Positions 43,206-53,047 are shown, counted from the first letter of the stretch. The stretch: DNA of 64,000 nt from Leucobacter luti (GCF_019464495.1 NZ_CP080492.1:1116001-1180000); one strand, 5' to 3'. Numbers and translations: made by a program. Notes: a model not told the origin generated them from the sequence alone.

Positions 43206-43472
43206 ATGCCACACAGCACGACCCCGCAGTTGAAAGATCCCGAACTCTACGATCGACTGCGCGCAGAGGGTGCCTCAGAGGAGAAAGCCGCCCGGATCTC
43301 GAATGCGGCGGCGCGCGAAGGACGGGGGACAGTTGGCCGACGCGGAGGGAACGCGGAAGACTACGAGGATCGCACCGTACGAGAGCTGAAACAGCGGGCC
43401 AAAGAACTCGGCCTCTCCAGGTACTCAAACGCGCGGAAAGCTGAGCTCATTCGCATGCTCCGCGAGCACTAG
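43206..43472 (+). CDS. Small Rho-N/SAP-like domain protein
   Basis: This 88-aa hydrophilic protein has a charged N-terminal half (SEEKAARISNAAAREGRGT) and a C-terminal Rho_N/SAP-like module VRELKQRAKELGLSRYSNAR followed by KAELIRMLREH, a helix pair that often binds nucleic acid. It follows YbdK on the same strand after 134 bp. Function unknown. A strong hairpin lies right after its stop. Confidence 0.82.
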   Translation: MPHSTTPQLKDPELYDRLRAEGASEEKAARISNAAAREGRGTVGRRGGNAEDYEDRTVRELKQRAKELGLSRYSNARKAELIRMLREH

Positions 43473-43473
43473 T

Positions 43474-43515
43474 GCCGCGGGCGCTGCACCCGCCGGCCGG
43501 TGCAGCGCCCGCGGC
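43474..43515. terminator. Strong GC-rich terminator hairpin
   Basis: GCCGCGGGCGCTGCACC (43474-43490) pairs perfectly over 17 bp with the segment at 43499-43515 around an 8-nt loop, starting two bases after the Rho-N gene. Confidence 0.85.
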
Positions 43516-43861
43516 CCAGCGGACGGACGGGCAGTGTTTCCCGAGCCCCACGAATCAGACACCGGTCCGCTCTGACTGCCCCGAAGGAGGCCATGCACCA
43601 GCGTTCGAGGGACACCCAGCCCGGGTCCTCGGCCGGTGTGCGGAGGTCGACGTCAAGGCAACGGTGCCAAGGTGACGGTGTCGAGGCGACGGTGTTGACC
43701 GTCGATCGCAGCCTCACTGAGATCCGTGCCCGGTTCGTGGGGCTCCGTGAACTCGCCCGTATTCGGACCCGTGCCATGCCCGTGTCAGCGCCGGTGCCAG
43801 TGCCCGATCGGGCCGACCGGACGAGCTCGTGAGGATGCTCACCTCAGGTGTATGTGCTCCC
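43516..43861. other. Stretch with no convincing gene
   Basis: Between the terminator and the glycosylase gene there are only weak open frames. One, 43593-43832 on the plus strand, begins ATG after GAAGGAGG but the spacing is short and the 79-aa product is low-complexity Arg/Thr/Pro-rich, so I do not call it. Confidence 0.4.
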
Positions 43862-44485
43862 TTACGAACACTGCCAGACCGCGCGCCACTTCTCGGCAAG
43901 TGTCGCGATGTTCTCATGCGCGTTCAGCCCGCTCGGCTGAGGCACGACCCAGAGGCCGGTCGATGCTGGCCAGCCAGACAACGCCTCGCTTGGCTGCTCG
44001 CCAAGCACCGCCTTCGGCTGCTGAAAAGCCACGCGATAGGCGGTGATTCCAGCGATCGCCACAGTGCGCGGACGGAGCTGTGCGACCCGCTCCACCAAGC
44101 GTTCAGCTCCCGTTCTGAGCTCATCCTTGGTGAGTTCGTCTGCGCGAACGGTCGCGCGACCCACGAGATTGGTGATGCCGATCTTCTGCTCAGCGAGATG
44201 ACGCTCATCAGCGGCCTGCAGCCCGGCAGACGCATCAATGAGCCACTCGGTCAGTCCTGCTCGGTGCAACGCCGGCCAGAATCGGTTCCCCGGGCGCGCA
44301 AACGGGGCGTTGACCGCAGCGGTCCAGAGCCCCGGGTTTACCCCGACGATGAGCAATCGCATCTGGCCCGCTGCAGGGTCCGGGAGCACATCGTCGAGCG
44401 CGTCCGCGTTCGCACTCGCAAATCGCGGCAGGTCTTGGCGGGTGGGCTTGCGTCCACCCAGCGGTGACGGTCGACGTTCGGTCAT
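43862..44485 (-). CDS. mug: Mismatch-specific uracil/thymine-DNA glycosylase (Mug family)
   Basis: This 207-aa protein has the Mug opening LLIVGVNPGLWTAAVNAPFARPGNRFWPALHRAGL (read in parts; NPG motif near residue 48) and the DNA-binding motif PQPSGLNAHE near 180, matching the family NPSGxN loop. It removes uracil or thymine opposite G in the first step of base-excision repair. Its start is 79 bp from the divergent aldo/keto reductase. Confidence 0.87.
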   Translation of the reverse strand: MTERRPSPLGGRKPTRQDLPRFASANADALDDVLPDPAAGQMRLLIVGVNPGLWTAAVNAPFARPGNRFWPALHRAGLTEWLIDASAGLQAADERHLAEQKIGITNLVGRATVRADELTKDELRTGAERLVERVAQLRPRTVAIAGITAYRVAFQQPKAVLGEQPSEALSGWPASTGLWVVPQPSGLNAHENIATLAEKWRAVWQCS

Positions 44486-44563
44486 CCGCAAAGCCTACTC
44501 TCGGTGCCTGACCCGTATTCTGGTGCACCAGGAGCACCTCCCGCGCACAACGATTGGATCCCG

Positions 44564-45604
44564 ATGAGCTATTCCCCCGCACCCTCCCGCTACGACGAGA
44601 TGCAGTACCGCAGGGTCGGCCATTCGGGTCTGAAGCTCCCGCTCATATCTCTCGGCCTGTGGCACAACTTTGGGGAAGACGTGCCCATGGATCGGCAGCG
44701 CGCGATCGTGCGCCGCGCGTTTGACCGCGGCGTGACGCATTTCGATCTCGCGAACAATTACGGGCCACCTCCCGGGTCCGCCGAGACCCATTTCGGGGAG
44801 ATCTTGCGCAGTGACTTCGCGAAGCACCGCGATGAGCTCGTGGTTTCAACGAAGGCGGGCTGGGACATGTGGCCCGGGCCCTACGGTGGCGTAGGGGGCA
44901 GCCGCAAGTACCTCATCGCGAGCCTCGACCAGTCACTCAGCCGCCTCGGCCTTGACTACGTCGATATCTTCTACTCCCACCGCCCAGATCCGGAGACGCC
45001 GCTCGAGGAAACGCTGGGGGCTCTGGATCAGATCGTGCGCTCAGGCAAGGCGCTCTACGTCGGCATCTCGTCGTACAGCCCAGATGATGCGCGACGCGCG
45101 GCTGCCATTCTGAACGATCTCGGCACTCCGCTCCTGATTCACCAGCCGTCCTACTCGATGCTGAACCGCTGGATCGAAACTGAGGGGCTGCTCGATGTCG
45201 CGGCGGCAGAGGGATTCGGGGTGATCGGGTTCAGCGCACTCGCTCAGGGCCTCCTCACCGACACCTACCTAGCAGGCATCCCCAGCGGCTCGCGGGCCAC
45301 CCAGGGCAAGTCACTTTCCGCCGAAATGCTGGACGATACGACGCTGGGCCATCTGCGTGCGCTCAACGAGATCGCCCAGTCGCGTGGCCAATCGCTTGCT
45401 CAGATGGCGTTGGCGTGGGCGCTTCGTGACGAGCGGATGACGTCGCTCGTGATTGGCGCGAGCCGTCCGGAGCAACTGGACGACAGCCTCGATGCGCTCA
45501 ACACTCTCGCGTTCTCGGACGAAGAGCTCACCGCGATCGATCTGCATGCTGTCGATCGCGGCATCGACATCTGGCGCGGCGCTCGCACCAGTACCCAGCG
45601 GTAG
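44564..45604 (+). CDS. Aldo/keto reductase (glyceraldehyde-3-phosphate reductase-like, YghZ type)
   Basis: This 346-aa TIM-barrel enzyme has the family opening YRRVGHSGLKLPLISLGLWHNF, catalytic Asp/Tyr in THFDLANNYGPPPGSAE, Lys in STKAGWDMWPGPYG and His in IFYSHRPDPETP. The WPGPYG segment with the long loop is typical of YghZ-like L-glyceraldehyde-3-phosphate reductases. A GTG 20 codons upstream is open but would crowd the divergent Mug promoter, so ATG 44564 is used. Confidence 0.87.
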   Translation: MSYSPAPSRYDEMQYRRVGHSGLKLPLISLGLWHNFGEDVPMDRQRAIVRRAFDRGVTHFDLANNYGPPPGSAETHFGEILRSDFAKHRDELVVSTKAGWDMWPGPYGGVGGSRKYLIASLDQSLSRLGLDYVDIFYSHRPDPETPLEETLGALDQIVRSGKALYVGISSYSPDDARRAAAILNDLGTPLLIHQPSYSMLNRWIETEGLLDVAAAEGFGVIGFSALAQGLLTDTYLAGIPSGSRATQGKSLSAEMLDDTTLGHLRALNEIAQSRGQSLAQMALAWALRDERMTSLVIGASRPEQLDDSLDALNTLAFSDEELTAIDLHAVDRGIDIWRGARTSTQR

Positions 45605-45749
45605 CACGCGCAGCGCCCTCGCGCCCTCGCGCCCGCGAACGCCGCAGCCCGCCCCGTCTCCGAACACCCACCTGCGGTCGCTGCGACGACCCCGTTCCCT
45701 CCGGCGCGGCACTCCCCCACGCCTGCAATCCGGAGGCATCGGGCGCCGG

Positions 45750-46526
45750 CTACAGCACGCTGTGCAGGAAGCCCTGCGTGCGGGCGTGCTGCGGATTGTC
45801 GATGAGATCGACGGGTGCGCCACTTTCCACGACGACACCGCCGTCCATGAAGACCACCTGATCCGCGACCTCACGAGCGAAGCCGATTTCGTGAGTCACC
45901 ACGATCATCGTCATTCCCTCATGTGCGAGTTCCTTCATCACGTCGAGCACCTCACCCACGAGCTCCGGGTCCAGCGCAGAGGTCGGCTCATCAAAGAGCA
46001 TCAGCTTCGGCTTCATCGCGAGCGCACGCGCGATTGCGATCCGCTGCTGCTGTCCACCTGAGAGCTGCGAAGGATAGTGATCAGCCCACGCTTCGAGGCC
46101 TACCCGGCGTAGCAGCTGCCGCGCCTCCGCAATCGCGTCCGAGCGGCTCAGCCGAGACACGACCATCGGGGCTTCGATGATGTTCTCGATCGCGGTTTTG
46201 TGCGGGAACAGGTTGAAACGCTGGAAGACCATGCCGATCGAGCGCCGCTGCTTCGCGACCTCACGCGGGTGCATCTCGCGCAGTCGGTCGCCGTGGTCGC
46301 GGTAGCCAACGACCTCTCCGTCGACCGTGATTCGGCCTCCGTCGATTGTTTCCAAATGGTTGATGCACCGTAGCAGCGTCGACTTGCCGGATCCGGAAGG
46401 CCCGAGGAGCACCGACACCTCGCCGGCCTGCACGTCCATCGAGATGCCCTTCAGCACTTCAAGGCTGCCGAAGTGCTTGCGCACTCCGCGGAGCTGAACG
46501 AGTGCGGTATCACTGAGCTCGGTCAT
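45750..46526 (-). CDS. Amino acid ABC importer, ATP-binding protein
   Basis: This 258-aa GlnQ-like ATPase has GPSGSGKST near residue 42, [13 protein letters not shown], signature [16 protein letters not shown] and [14 protein letters not shown]. It overlaps the permease gene by 17 nt and forms the importer with the two genes before it. It is the last gene of the LysA-like operon. Confidence 0.93.
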   Translation of the reverse strand: MTELSDTALVQLRGVRKHFGSLEVLKGISMDVQAGEVSVLLGPSGSGKSTLLRCINHLETIDGGRITVDGEVVGYRDHGDRLREMHPREVAKQRRSIGMVFQRFNLFPHKTAIENIIEAPMVVSRLSRSDAIAEARQLLRRVGLEAWADHYPSQLSGGQQQRIAIARALAMKPKLMLFDEPTSALDPELVGEVLDVMKELAHEGMTMIVVTHEIGFAREVADQVVFMDGGVVVESGAPVDLIDNPQHARTQGFLHSVL

Positions 46527-47481
46527 TGCGAGCTCCCTTCTTTTTGCCCTGGAACTGCACCGCGATCGCGCCCGTCATTTGCTTCGCCTTCTGCAGCGTC
46601 GAAGTGGGAGCGTTGCGCTCCACCCCGCGCCCGAAGTACCGCTCAAGGTAGAACTGAGGGATCGACAGAATGGAGACGATCAGGAGGTACCAGATGCTCA
46701 CGACGATGAGCAGCTCCACCTGCTTGAGGTTCTGCGCCGAGATCTGCGTCGCCCGCGTATAGACCTCCATCACCGCGATCAGCGAGAGCAGCGACGTGTT
46801 CTTGATCATGGAGATCAACTCGTTGCCGAGCGGCGGGATGATGACGCGCATCGCCTGCGGAAGCAGGATCCGCACGAACGTCGCGAGCGGGCTCATCCCG
46901 AGTGACGCGGCGGCTTCCTTCTGGCCAGAGTCGACCGACAGCATTCCCGAACGTACGATCTCGGCGGAGTACGCCGCTTCGTTGAGCGTCAGCGCGATAA
47001 TGCCTGCGACAAACGCGGTGAGGAGAACGTTCGTGTCCACCTGCCAGAAGACGATGTCGGTGAACGGGATTCCCACGGAGATCTGTTCAAAGATCAGGCC
47101 GAAGTAGCCCCAGATGACAATCTGCACGAGCAGCGGGGTACCGCGGAACACCCAGACGTAGAACGACGAGAACACGACTGCGACGGGGTTCCCCGAGAGG
47201 CGCATCGCCGCAAGGACGACGGCGAGCACCGTCGAGATGATCATTGCGATGGCGGTGATCAGGAGCGTCGTTCCCACGCCCGAGACGATCTCAGGGTTGA
47301 ACATGTACTGCCCGACAACGGCGTAATCGATGTTCTTGTTCGTCCAGAGTGCCTGGACAAACCAGGCGGCGAAGAGAATGAGCGCGATGGCCCAGATCCA
47401 CCGCCCCGGTCGCCGGAGCGGGAGAGCTTCAATGTCGAAGCTCCGATCCTGCTCCGGCGCCGTCACAGTTGAGGTACTCAT
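46510..47481 (-). CDS. Amino acid ABC importer, permease
   Basis: This 323-aa HisM-type permease has an N-terminal extension with an additional helix ([19 protein letters not shown]) before the usual five-helix core. The EAA loop is [20 protein letters not shown] followed by [12 protein letters not shown] near residue 200. Only one permease gene is present, so it probably works as a homodimer. Confidence 0.9.
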   Translation of the reverse strand: MSTSTVTAPEQDRSFDIEALPLRRPGRWIWAIALILFAAWFVQALWTNKNIDYAVVGQYMFNPEIVSGVGTTLLITAIAMIISTVLAVVLAAMRLSGNPVAVVFSSFYVWVFRGTPLLVQIVIWGYFGLIFEQISVGIPFTDIVFWQVDTNVLLTAFVAGIIALTLNEAAYSAEIVRSGMLSVDSGQKEAAASLGMSPLATFVRILLPQAMRVIIPPLGNELISMIKNTSLLSLIAVMEVYTRATQISAQNLKQVELLIVVSIWYLLIVSILSIPQFYLERYFGRGVERNAPTSTLQKAKQMTGAIAVQFQGKKKGARNDRAQ

Positions 47482-47489
47482 AAGTGGTT

Positions 47490-48416
47490 CTATCCCTCCG
47501 TGGAGGCGCCGTTGACGATCGCCTCTTCGGTCGCAAAGCTGCCGAGGTTGTGCTTGTCGAGAATGTCCTGGTAGACGCCCTCTTCGATAAGAGCCTGCAG
47601 CGCGAGCCGCAGCGCCTCGGTCAGCTCCGTGTTTTCCTTGAGCGTGCCAATGCCCGTGTAGACGGGGTTGATGCCAGCCGGGAACTCAGGATCCTCGATC
47701 ATCTCGAAATCCTTGCCATCGCCAGCAGTGGCAACGGTGTAGGCGGCGACGGGTGCGTCGACCGGGTAGGCGACCACGCGGCCGGCTTTCAGCGCCGTCT
47801 GGGGATCTTGTGCCGTTGGCAGCTGCTGGATCGTCAGTTCGCCCTTCCCGCTCGACTTGCAGGTATCGGCGAGTTCTTCGAGCAGACCGAGCTGCGCGCT
47901 CGCTTTCTGCACGGCGACGGGGTGGCCGCAGAGGTCTTCCAGAGTCGTGATGCCCTCGGGGTTCCCAGCTTTCACAACGATCGTGAACCCAGCGTAGATC
48001 TCCTCGATAAAGTTGAGGGTGCCTTCGCGCTCGACAGTGTCGTTCATCCCCGACATGATGATGTCGAACTTCTTCGCCTGGAGCGAGGGGATCACGGTTT
48101 CAAACGCCTGGTGCGAGATCTTGAACTCGACACCGAGCTTCTCGCCGAGTGCCTGCGCGAGATCGGGATCAAGCCCACTCTGCGTCTCTCCGTCGAGGAG
48201 AATGAACGGCGGGTAGGGAATCCCGGCGGCGGCGCGAATGACGCCTGCCTCGCGGATCGAAGCGGGCAACGCGGCTGCCGCTGCGTCGTCAACGCCGGAG
48301 GTGAGCTGCTCGGCCGGCTTGTCAGCCGGTGCTGCCGCATCGCCGCTCGAGCACGCTGTGAGTCCCAGCAGTGCGGCGAGCGTCGCCGCCGCGGAGATCT
48401 GAACAATCTTCTTCAT
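47490..48416 (-). CDS. Amino acid binding lipoprotein
   Basis: This 308-aa protein has a signal peptide ending in lipobox LTAC (Cys about 22) and a family-3 solute-binding domain: GIPYPPFILLDGETQSGLDP, then DLAQALGEKLGVEFKI and FDIIMSGMNDTVERE. It lies between the decarboxylase gene and the permease gene with short gaps, so it belongs to the same operon. The ligand is probably an amino acid used by the LysA-like enzyme, for example meso-diaminopimelate or lysine-related; this is inferred. Confidence 0.92.
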   Translation of the reverse strand: MKKIVQISAAATLAALLGLTACSSGDAAAPADKPAEQLTSGVDDAAAAALPASIREAGVIRAAAGIPYPPFILLDGETQSGLDPDLAQALGEKLGVEFKISHQAFETVIPSLQAKKFDIIMSGMNDTVEREGTLNFIEEIYAGFTIVVKAGNPEGITTLEDLCGHPVAVQKASAQLGLLEELADTCKSSGKGELTIQQLPTAQDPQTALKAGRVVAYPVDAPVAAYTVATAGDGKDFEMIEDPEFPAGINPVYTGIGTLKENTELTEALRLALQALIEEGVYQDILDKHNLGSFATEEAIVNGASTEG

Positions 48417-48509
48417 GGTGGTTCCTCTTCCTTGGGGAATAGTGGATGTGATGGTGAATGAAATAAGTGGGTCGCTGAGGCCGGGGCGGTCTGGAGGCGT
48501 GAATCGGCG

Positions 48510-49808
48510 CTATGACGCCCAAGACTCCTCTGATGGGCCGACGTGATGTCCGAGGAATTCCGCATACGTCTGGCGCCGCACGGCCAGTCGGCTCTCGCCG
48601 TTCCGGCAGAACACGACGGCAGGCTTCAGTGCACCGTTGTAGTTATTCGAGAGGGTGTACCCGTAGGCGCCGGTGGCGGCGAGGACGATCGTATCGCCTG
48701 GGGCAGGTGCGGCGAGTGCAGCCTGGTCTACGAGGAGGTCACCCGACTCACACTGGCGTCCGACGAGTTGCGCGGTCGTGTCCGGCTGCGTACTCGCGCG
48801 ATCCGCGACGATGGGGGTGAACTCCATGTTCATCAGCGCCACATTCAGCTGGTCGGCCAACCCGCCGTCAACGGCAACGAACGTTGCCCCGGTGCGCTTG
48901 ACGTTGTTCACCCGATAGGCCGTCATCCCGCTGCGTGCCACGAGCGAGCGGCCCGGCTCGATAATGAGCCGGCTGCCCTTCGGGAGCACGCGGCTGGCTG
49001 CCGCCGTGATGCCATCGAGGTACTCGTCGAGGGTGGGCGCATTGTGCCGCACGTTGTAGTTCACTCCGAGGCCACCGCCGATGTTGTAGACGGGGAATTC
49101 GCCGAGTTCGCGTACGGCCTCGACCGCGCGTTCAAATGGCTCAACTTCGAGCACCTGGGATCCGATGTGGAGATGGAGCCCGACCACGTTGATGAACGGG
49201 TGCGCCGCGAGGCGTGCGATCAGCTCTTTGGCCTGCGGGATGGGGAGACCAAACTTCGACGTTGCGCCGCCCGTCGAAATGGCCTTCGGTACACGCGGGT
49301 CAACGCCTGGGATAATCCGCACGAGCACGTCTTGCGGCCGTGTCAGCAGCGCATCGAGCCGCTGCACGTCGGCCTCGCCGTCAAGCACAATTGCGCCGAT
49401 TCCCGCATCGACCGCGAGAACGAGCTCCTCGTGACTCTTTGCGTTGCCGTGCAAGTGAATCAGCTCGGGTGGGGCACCAGACTCGAGCGCGAGCAGAAGT
49501 TCGCCTGCCCCAGCGACATCGATCGCGAGCCCCTCCGACGCGGCGATCGCGTATGCCGCAAGCACCGGGAACGACTTCGAAGCAAACGCGACCTGGCTGT
49601 TCGGCCAGCGCGCGGCAAGGCCCTCGCGATACGCACGCATGCGATCTCGCAAGCCCTGCTCATCGATCACGTACAGCGGGGTGCCGAACTCCTCGGTGAG
49701 GGCGGGGACTGAGCAGCCTCCGACCTCGAGAACGCCATCGGCGCGCACGGCGGCGTTCGATGGGAAGATCCGCTCAAACCGTGGATCGTAGAACCCGCTT
49801 GCTGTCAC
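48510..49808 (-). CDS. Diaminopimelate-decarboxylase-like PLP enzyme
   Basis: This 432-aa fold-type III enzyme has the PLP-Lys site FASKSF near residue 80, HLHIGSQ near 215, phosphate loop NIGGGLGVNY near 245, EPGRSL near 290, the active-site Cys in QCESGD near 355 and GAYGYTLSNNYNG near 385. These match LysA closely. It heads an amino-acid importer operon and faces a PucR-type regulator, which is unusual for housekeeping lysA (normally near argS, hom or thrC). It may be a paralogue that works on an imported amino acid such as a cell-wall breakdown product. Confidence 0.87.
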   Translation of the reverse strand: MTASGFYDPRFERIFPSNAAVRADGVLEVGGCSVPALTEEFGTPLYVIDEQGLRDRMRAYREGLAARWPNSQVAFASKSFPVLAAYAIAASEGLAIDVAGAGELLLALESGAPPELIHLHGNAKSHEELVLAVDAGIGAIVLDGEADVQRLDALLTRPQDVLVRIIPGVDPRVPKAISTGGATSKFGLPIPQAKELIARLAAHPFINVVGLHLHIGSQVLEVEPFERAVEAVRELGEFPVYNIGGGLGVNYNVRHNAPTLDEYLDGITAAASRVLPKGSRLIIEPGRSLVARSGMTAYRVNNVKRTGATFVAVDGGLADQLNVALMNMEFTPIVADRASTQPDTTAQLVGRQCESGDLLVDQAALAAPAPGDTIVLAATGAYGYTLSNNYNGALKPAVVFCRNGESRLAVRRQTYAEFLGHHVGPSEESWAS

Positions 49809-49888
49809 GTCGTAACTCCTTTGTTGTTGTCCCTACCGACTGTAGAAAGCGATTCCCCCCGATCCGTTGTCGAACTCGATAATCTTTG

Positions 49889-51490
49889 ATGGTGGCTTTA
49901 TCAATTTCGCGCACGAGTGCGCTCCTTCCGATCTCGAACGGACTCCCCGTCCAGAGCCTGATCGAGCAGATGGGGCGCGGAGTGCTCACGGTGCTGCACG
50001 CCCCGCAGCGCCCTGCAGCTCTGCTCGGCGTCACCTACTACGACACTGATATCGACGATCAGCAGTTCACCGGCCAGCTCGTCATGCTCACCGCACACAC
50101 CGAGCTCAGCCCTGAGCGACTCGACGTGCTTTGCGAGCAGCTGCGGCGAGCGCAGGCGAGTGGGATCGTGGCTCGCTCAGCGCAGGGCCCAGAGGGCGCA
50201 CGCCTCATCGCAGCGTGCGCGCAGCACGATGTGCAGCTGCTCGGACTCACCTCCGCTGTCGGCTGGCGTGAATTCGATGCACTCGTGAGTCGGCTGCTCG
50301 GCGAGCATGGCGCAGGCTTGCAGCTCGGCACGAACTCAGGGGACCGGCTATTCTCGCTCGCGAACTCGGTGGCGCAGGCATTCGGCGGCTCAGTCGCGAT
50401 CGAGGACCACCGCAGGAACATCCTCGCGTACTCCGCGCTGCCCGGCCAGGCGATCGACAGCCTGCGCGCGAACGGAATCCTGACGCGCCGCACGCCTGAC
50501 GGCCCGCTGAACGAGATCCGGTACCGACAGGTGTTCGCGACCGATGGCATCTCCCGGTTTCCCACCGAGAACCAGTTCGCCCCGCGAGCCGCGCTCCCCC
50601 TCCGGGCAGGCAACATCCCGCTCGGTTCGATCTGGGTGATCGACCCACACGGAGACGAGCTCGGCACGCCGCTCTCAGCGGAAAAGCGTGAGGTGCTGGA
50701 GAGCGCAGCCGAGATCGCAGCCGGCTACATCGTCGATGCGTGGCGGTTTGATCACGGTGACGAGCGGTCGAAAGAGACTGCGCTGCGCCGGCTGCTCGCT
50801 GGAACCCCACACGAGAACGACACCACCGTGCTCGGCGTGCGCCCGGACAAGAACTATGTCGTGCTCGCGATTGACAGTGGGGCCGTGCTGGAGGGCGATC
50901 TGAGCGAGATCCGCACCGCTGCATCGAGGCATCTTTCGGTGTACTTCCCGGGAAGCATCTGCACGGTACTGGAAGGCAAAGTGGTCGCGCTCGTGCCGAG
51001 CAGCGCGACAGATCCGATCACTCGCTCACTCGAGCGGCTTCTGCCCGAACTGTTCCGGCTGACGGGCAGCGCGTGCTACTGCGGCTTGAGCGTGCCACGG
51101 CGTCCGAGTACCTCGTTCTCCGAGGATTACGAGCGCTCCGTGCGAGTCGCAGAGTGCGCGAGCTCTCTGCGCTTGCCCGTTGCAACTCCGGATGACGTGC
51201 AACCGCAACTGATCCTGCGCGAGTGCGCTGACGCGCTGCGTGCCACGGATCTTGAGCTGCCGGAGGCGACACTGCTGCTTGCCGAGGGCGAAGCAGAGAC
51301 TCGCGCCACTCTGCTCGCCTGGCTCGAAGAGCGCGGCAGCGCACCACGCGTGGCGGAACGTCTCAATGTGCACGAGCAGACCGTGCGCTACCGGATCCGC
51401 CAAGCCACGAACCGTCTCGGCATCGATCTTGACGATCCAGATCGTATGCTCACCCTCTGGCTGCAGCTCAAGCTCGCCGAGATGCGCTAG
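49889..51490 (+). CDS. PucR/CdaR-type transcriptional regulator
   Basis: This 533-aa protein has an N-terminal PucR-like sensor region (SLIEQMGRGVLTVLHAP, then LTSAVGWREFDALVSRLL), a GAF-like middle and a C-terminal PucR helix-turn-helix (LAWLEERGSAPRVAERLNVH followed by EQTVRYRIRQATNRLGIDLD). Such regulators control purine, sugar-acid or amino-acid catabolic genes. It is divergent from the LysA-like operon by 80 bp and is its likely regulator. TTG 49886 directly precedes ATG 49889; neither has a strong ribosome site. Confidence 0.87.
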   Translation: MVALSISRTSALLPISNGLPVQSLIEQMGRGVLTVLHAPQRPAALLGVTYYDTDIDDQQFTGQLVMLTAHTELSPERLDVLCEQLRRAQASGIVARSAQGPEGARLIAACAQHDVQLLGLTSAVGWREFDALVSRLLGEHGAGLQLGTNSGDRLFSLANSVAQAFGGSVAIEDHRRNILAYSALPGQAIDSLRANGILTRRTPDGPLNEIRYRQVFATDGISRFPTENQFAPRAALPLRAGNIPLGSIWVIDPHGDELGTPLSAEKREVLESAAEIAAGYIVDAWRFDHGDERSKETALRRLLAGTPHENDTTVLGVRPDKNYVVLAIDSGAVLEGDLSEIRTAASRHLSVYFPGSICTVLEGKVVALVPSSATDPITRSLERLLPELFRLTGSACYCGLSVPRRPSTSFSEDYERSVRVAECASSLRLPVATPDDVQPQLILRECADALRATDLELPEATLLLAEGEAETRATLLAWLEERGSAPRVAERLNVHEQTVRYRIRQATNRLGIDLDDPDRMLTLWLQLKLAEMR

Positions 51491-52319
51491 CTTCTCGCAC
51501 CGGAGGATCCTGGAACACCGGGAGTTCAGGTGCGAGCTGAGACAGCTCCCCCCAGAGCAACGAACACTGCCGCCGCACTTCCGCGGGCTCCCAGTCGAGC
51601 GGGCGCAGTTCAGGAGGGAGTAGCGGGTCCACCCGAAGCGCAACATCAAGCCCCTCAGAGAGTCGCAGCGCCTGAGCCGCAACCTGCACGGGATCAGTTG
51701 GAGTGGGCCGCCGGTAGCCAGCGAGCACAGCGGCGAGCGGCTCGTATGCGGCACGCGTGCGTGCGGCCGGCCACAGCTGCTCGGCAATCTCGAGCGCGGT
51801 GGCACAGCCGGGGACGGTGAGCTGCGTTGTTGCCGCCACGATCAATCGTGGGGCGAAGCCCCGAGGCTCGAGTATCCCTGCGACTTCAGTGCGAAGATCG
51901 TGCGGAGACGCGTACAGCCCTGCGGCGAGCGCGGCGGCCCCCAGCGTCGTAAGCGCACCGCGCACCGCGTCCCGCTCCGCGCGCTCGGTTTCTGGGATCG
52001 AAAAAGAGTACAGCCACCAGCCGCCGTCCCAGGGAGCCAACCCAGCATCCTGCGCACGGGCAAACTCGACATACCCGTGTTCCCGTTCGAAGTGCGCGAG
52101 GCCCGCCGCAGTCAGCTCAAGGCGACCCGCCCGCCCCCGACCTGTCTGCTGCAGTGTGCCGGAGGCCTGAAGCCGGCGAATTGCGAGCCGCACACGCTGC
52201 TCGGGAAGCCCGAGAGCAAGTCCGACGTCGTAGACCAACGAGAGCTCGGCCTGCCCGGTCGCGTCGAAGCACCCCTCAATCACGGTGCGCGCCGAAACGT
52301 CAATGGTCGAGCCAGTCAC
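51468..52319 (-). CDS. PaaX-family transcriptional regulator
   Basis: This 283-aa protein has a winged helix at the N-terminus (LSLVYDVGLALGLPEQRVRL, then QQTGRGRAGRLELTAAGLAH) and the PaaX core (WDGGWWLYSFSIPETERAER). PaaX proteins repress aromatic-acid catabolism in proteobacteria, but members near other genes exist. The start is GTG 52319 in a GTGA overlap with the upstream gene, and its 3' end overlaps the convergent PucR gene by 23 bp. The 36-bp palindrome at 53086 upstream of the operon is a likely target. Confidence 0.82.
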   Translation of the reverse strand: MTGSTIDVSARTVIEGCFDATGQAELSLVYDVGLALGLPEQRVRLAIRRLQASGTLQQTGRGRAGRLELTAAGLAHFEREHGYVEFARAQDAGLAPWDGGWWLYSFSIPETERAERDAVRGALTTLGAAALAAGLYASPHDLRTEVAGILEPRGFAPRLIVAATTQLTVPGCATALEIAEQLWPAARTRAAYEPLAAVLAGYRRPTPTDPVQVAAQALRLSEGLDVALRVDPLLPPELRPLDWEPAEVRRQCSLLWGELSQLAPELPVFQDPPVREASASRRA

Positions 52320-53047
52320 TTTGATTCCCCCTTCGTCCGGGTATGAACACTCTCCCACGGATATCCGTGCCGCGTGAACGCTGCGGCGATGGCTTCCCGT
52401 CCCCCCTCAACGTCATCGTCGAAGAGCACCCGGCCCGCAACTGACTCGATCCGCACTTTGCTGCCGTGCCGGTAGACCCCACCGACGTTCTCGCGCGCGA
52501 TCTCACGCGCGTCGTCACCCTCACGAATCTGGATCCGCTCAGCGCTGAGGGTGAGCTCCGCACTCTGGGAGGTGATCACGAATGCACAAATCAGCCCGAC
52601 AAGTCCGAGCACCGCAGGACGGCCGATCACCATGACCGGGTGTTCGAATGACCCCAAGAAGGTGAGCACATCGAGGTAGGGAATGGGCCACGTGGAGAGG
52701 TGCTGCAGCACCCAGGGCAGCACATACCCCAGCGCGACTCCTGCGCCGCTGCACACCAGCCAGACACCAACCCTGGTCCCGAGCTGCATGCGGAGCACGG
52801 ACTCAGCCTCGGCCCCGGTTCCGGTGCTGGAGCTGGAGCTGGCCCCGGTCCCGGTCCCGGAATCGGAATCGGAGGTGGCCGCGGTTCCCGTCCCGGCTCC
52901 GGTTCCGGCGGTGGCCCTGGCCCCGGTCCCGGTCCCGGTCCCGGAATTGGTATCGGCTCCGGAGGTGGACGCGGTTCCCGTCCCGGTTCCGGTTCTGGTT
53001 CCGGCGGTGGCCCCGGTGCCGGTTCCGAGATTCTCGCTCGATTCCAT
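52316..53047 (-). CDS. YqeB-like membrane protein with Thr/Gly-rich N-terminus
   Basis: This 243-aa protein starts with about 85 residues of Gly-Thr-Ala repeats (GTGTGTAS and similar), then two membrane helices (VGVWLVCSGAGVALGYVLPW and VIGRPAVLGLVGLICAFVIT) and a soluble domain with LTLSAERIQIREGDDAREIA and VGGVYRHGSKVRIESVAGRV, as in actinobacterial YqeB proteins. The repeat part is encoded by near-tandem GGTNCC-type DNA and is probably expanded in this strain. It is the first gene of a two-gene operon with PaaX. Function unknown. Confidence 0.78.
   Translation of the reverse strand: MESSENLGTGTGATAGTRTGTGTGTASTSGADTNSGTGTGTGARATAGTGAGTGTAATSDSDSGTGTGASSSSSTGTGAEAESVLRMQLGTRVGVWLVCSGAGVALGYVLPWVLQHLSTWPIPYLDVLTFLGSFEHPVMVIGRPAVLGLVGLICAFVITSQSAELTLSAERIQIREGDDAREIARENVGGVYRHGSKVRIESVAGRVLFDDDVEGGREAIAAAFTRHGYPWESVHTRTKGESK
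52800..53040. repeat. Low-complexity Gly/Thr coding repeat
   Basis: About 240 bp of the YqeB-like gene is built from 6-bp-like units of the form CCGGTN and CCGGAN, which code for Gly-Thr/Ser/Ala runs. It is in frame and free of stops, so it is likely maintained as protein but prone to change in length. Confidence 0.75.

Noticed and set aside
43593..43832. Possible 79-aa gene after GAAGGAGG
   Set aside because: Spacing to ATG is too short and the product is low-complexity with no family features.
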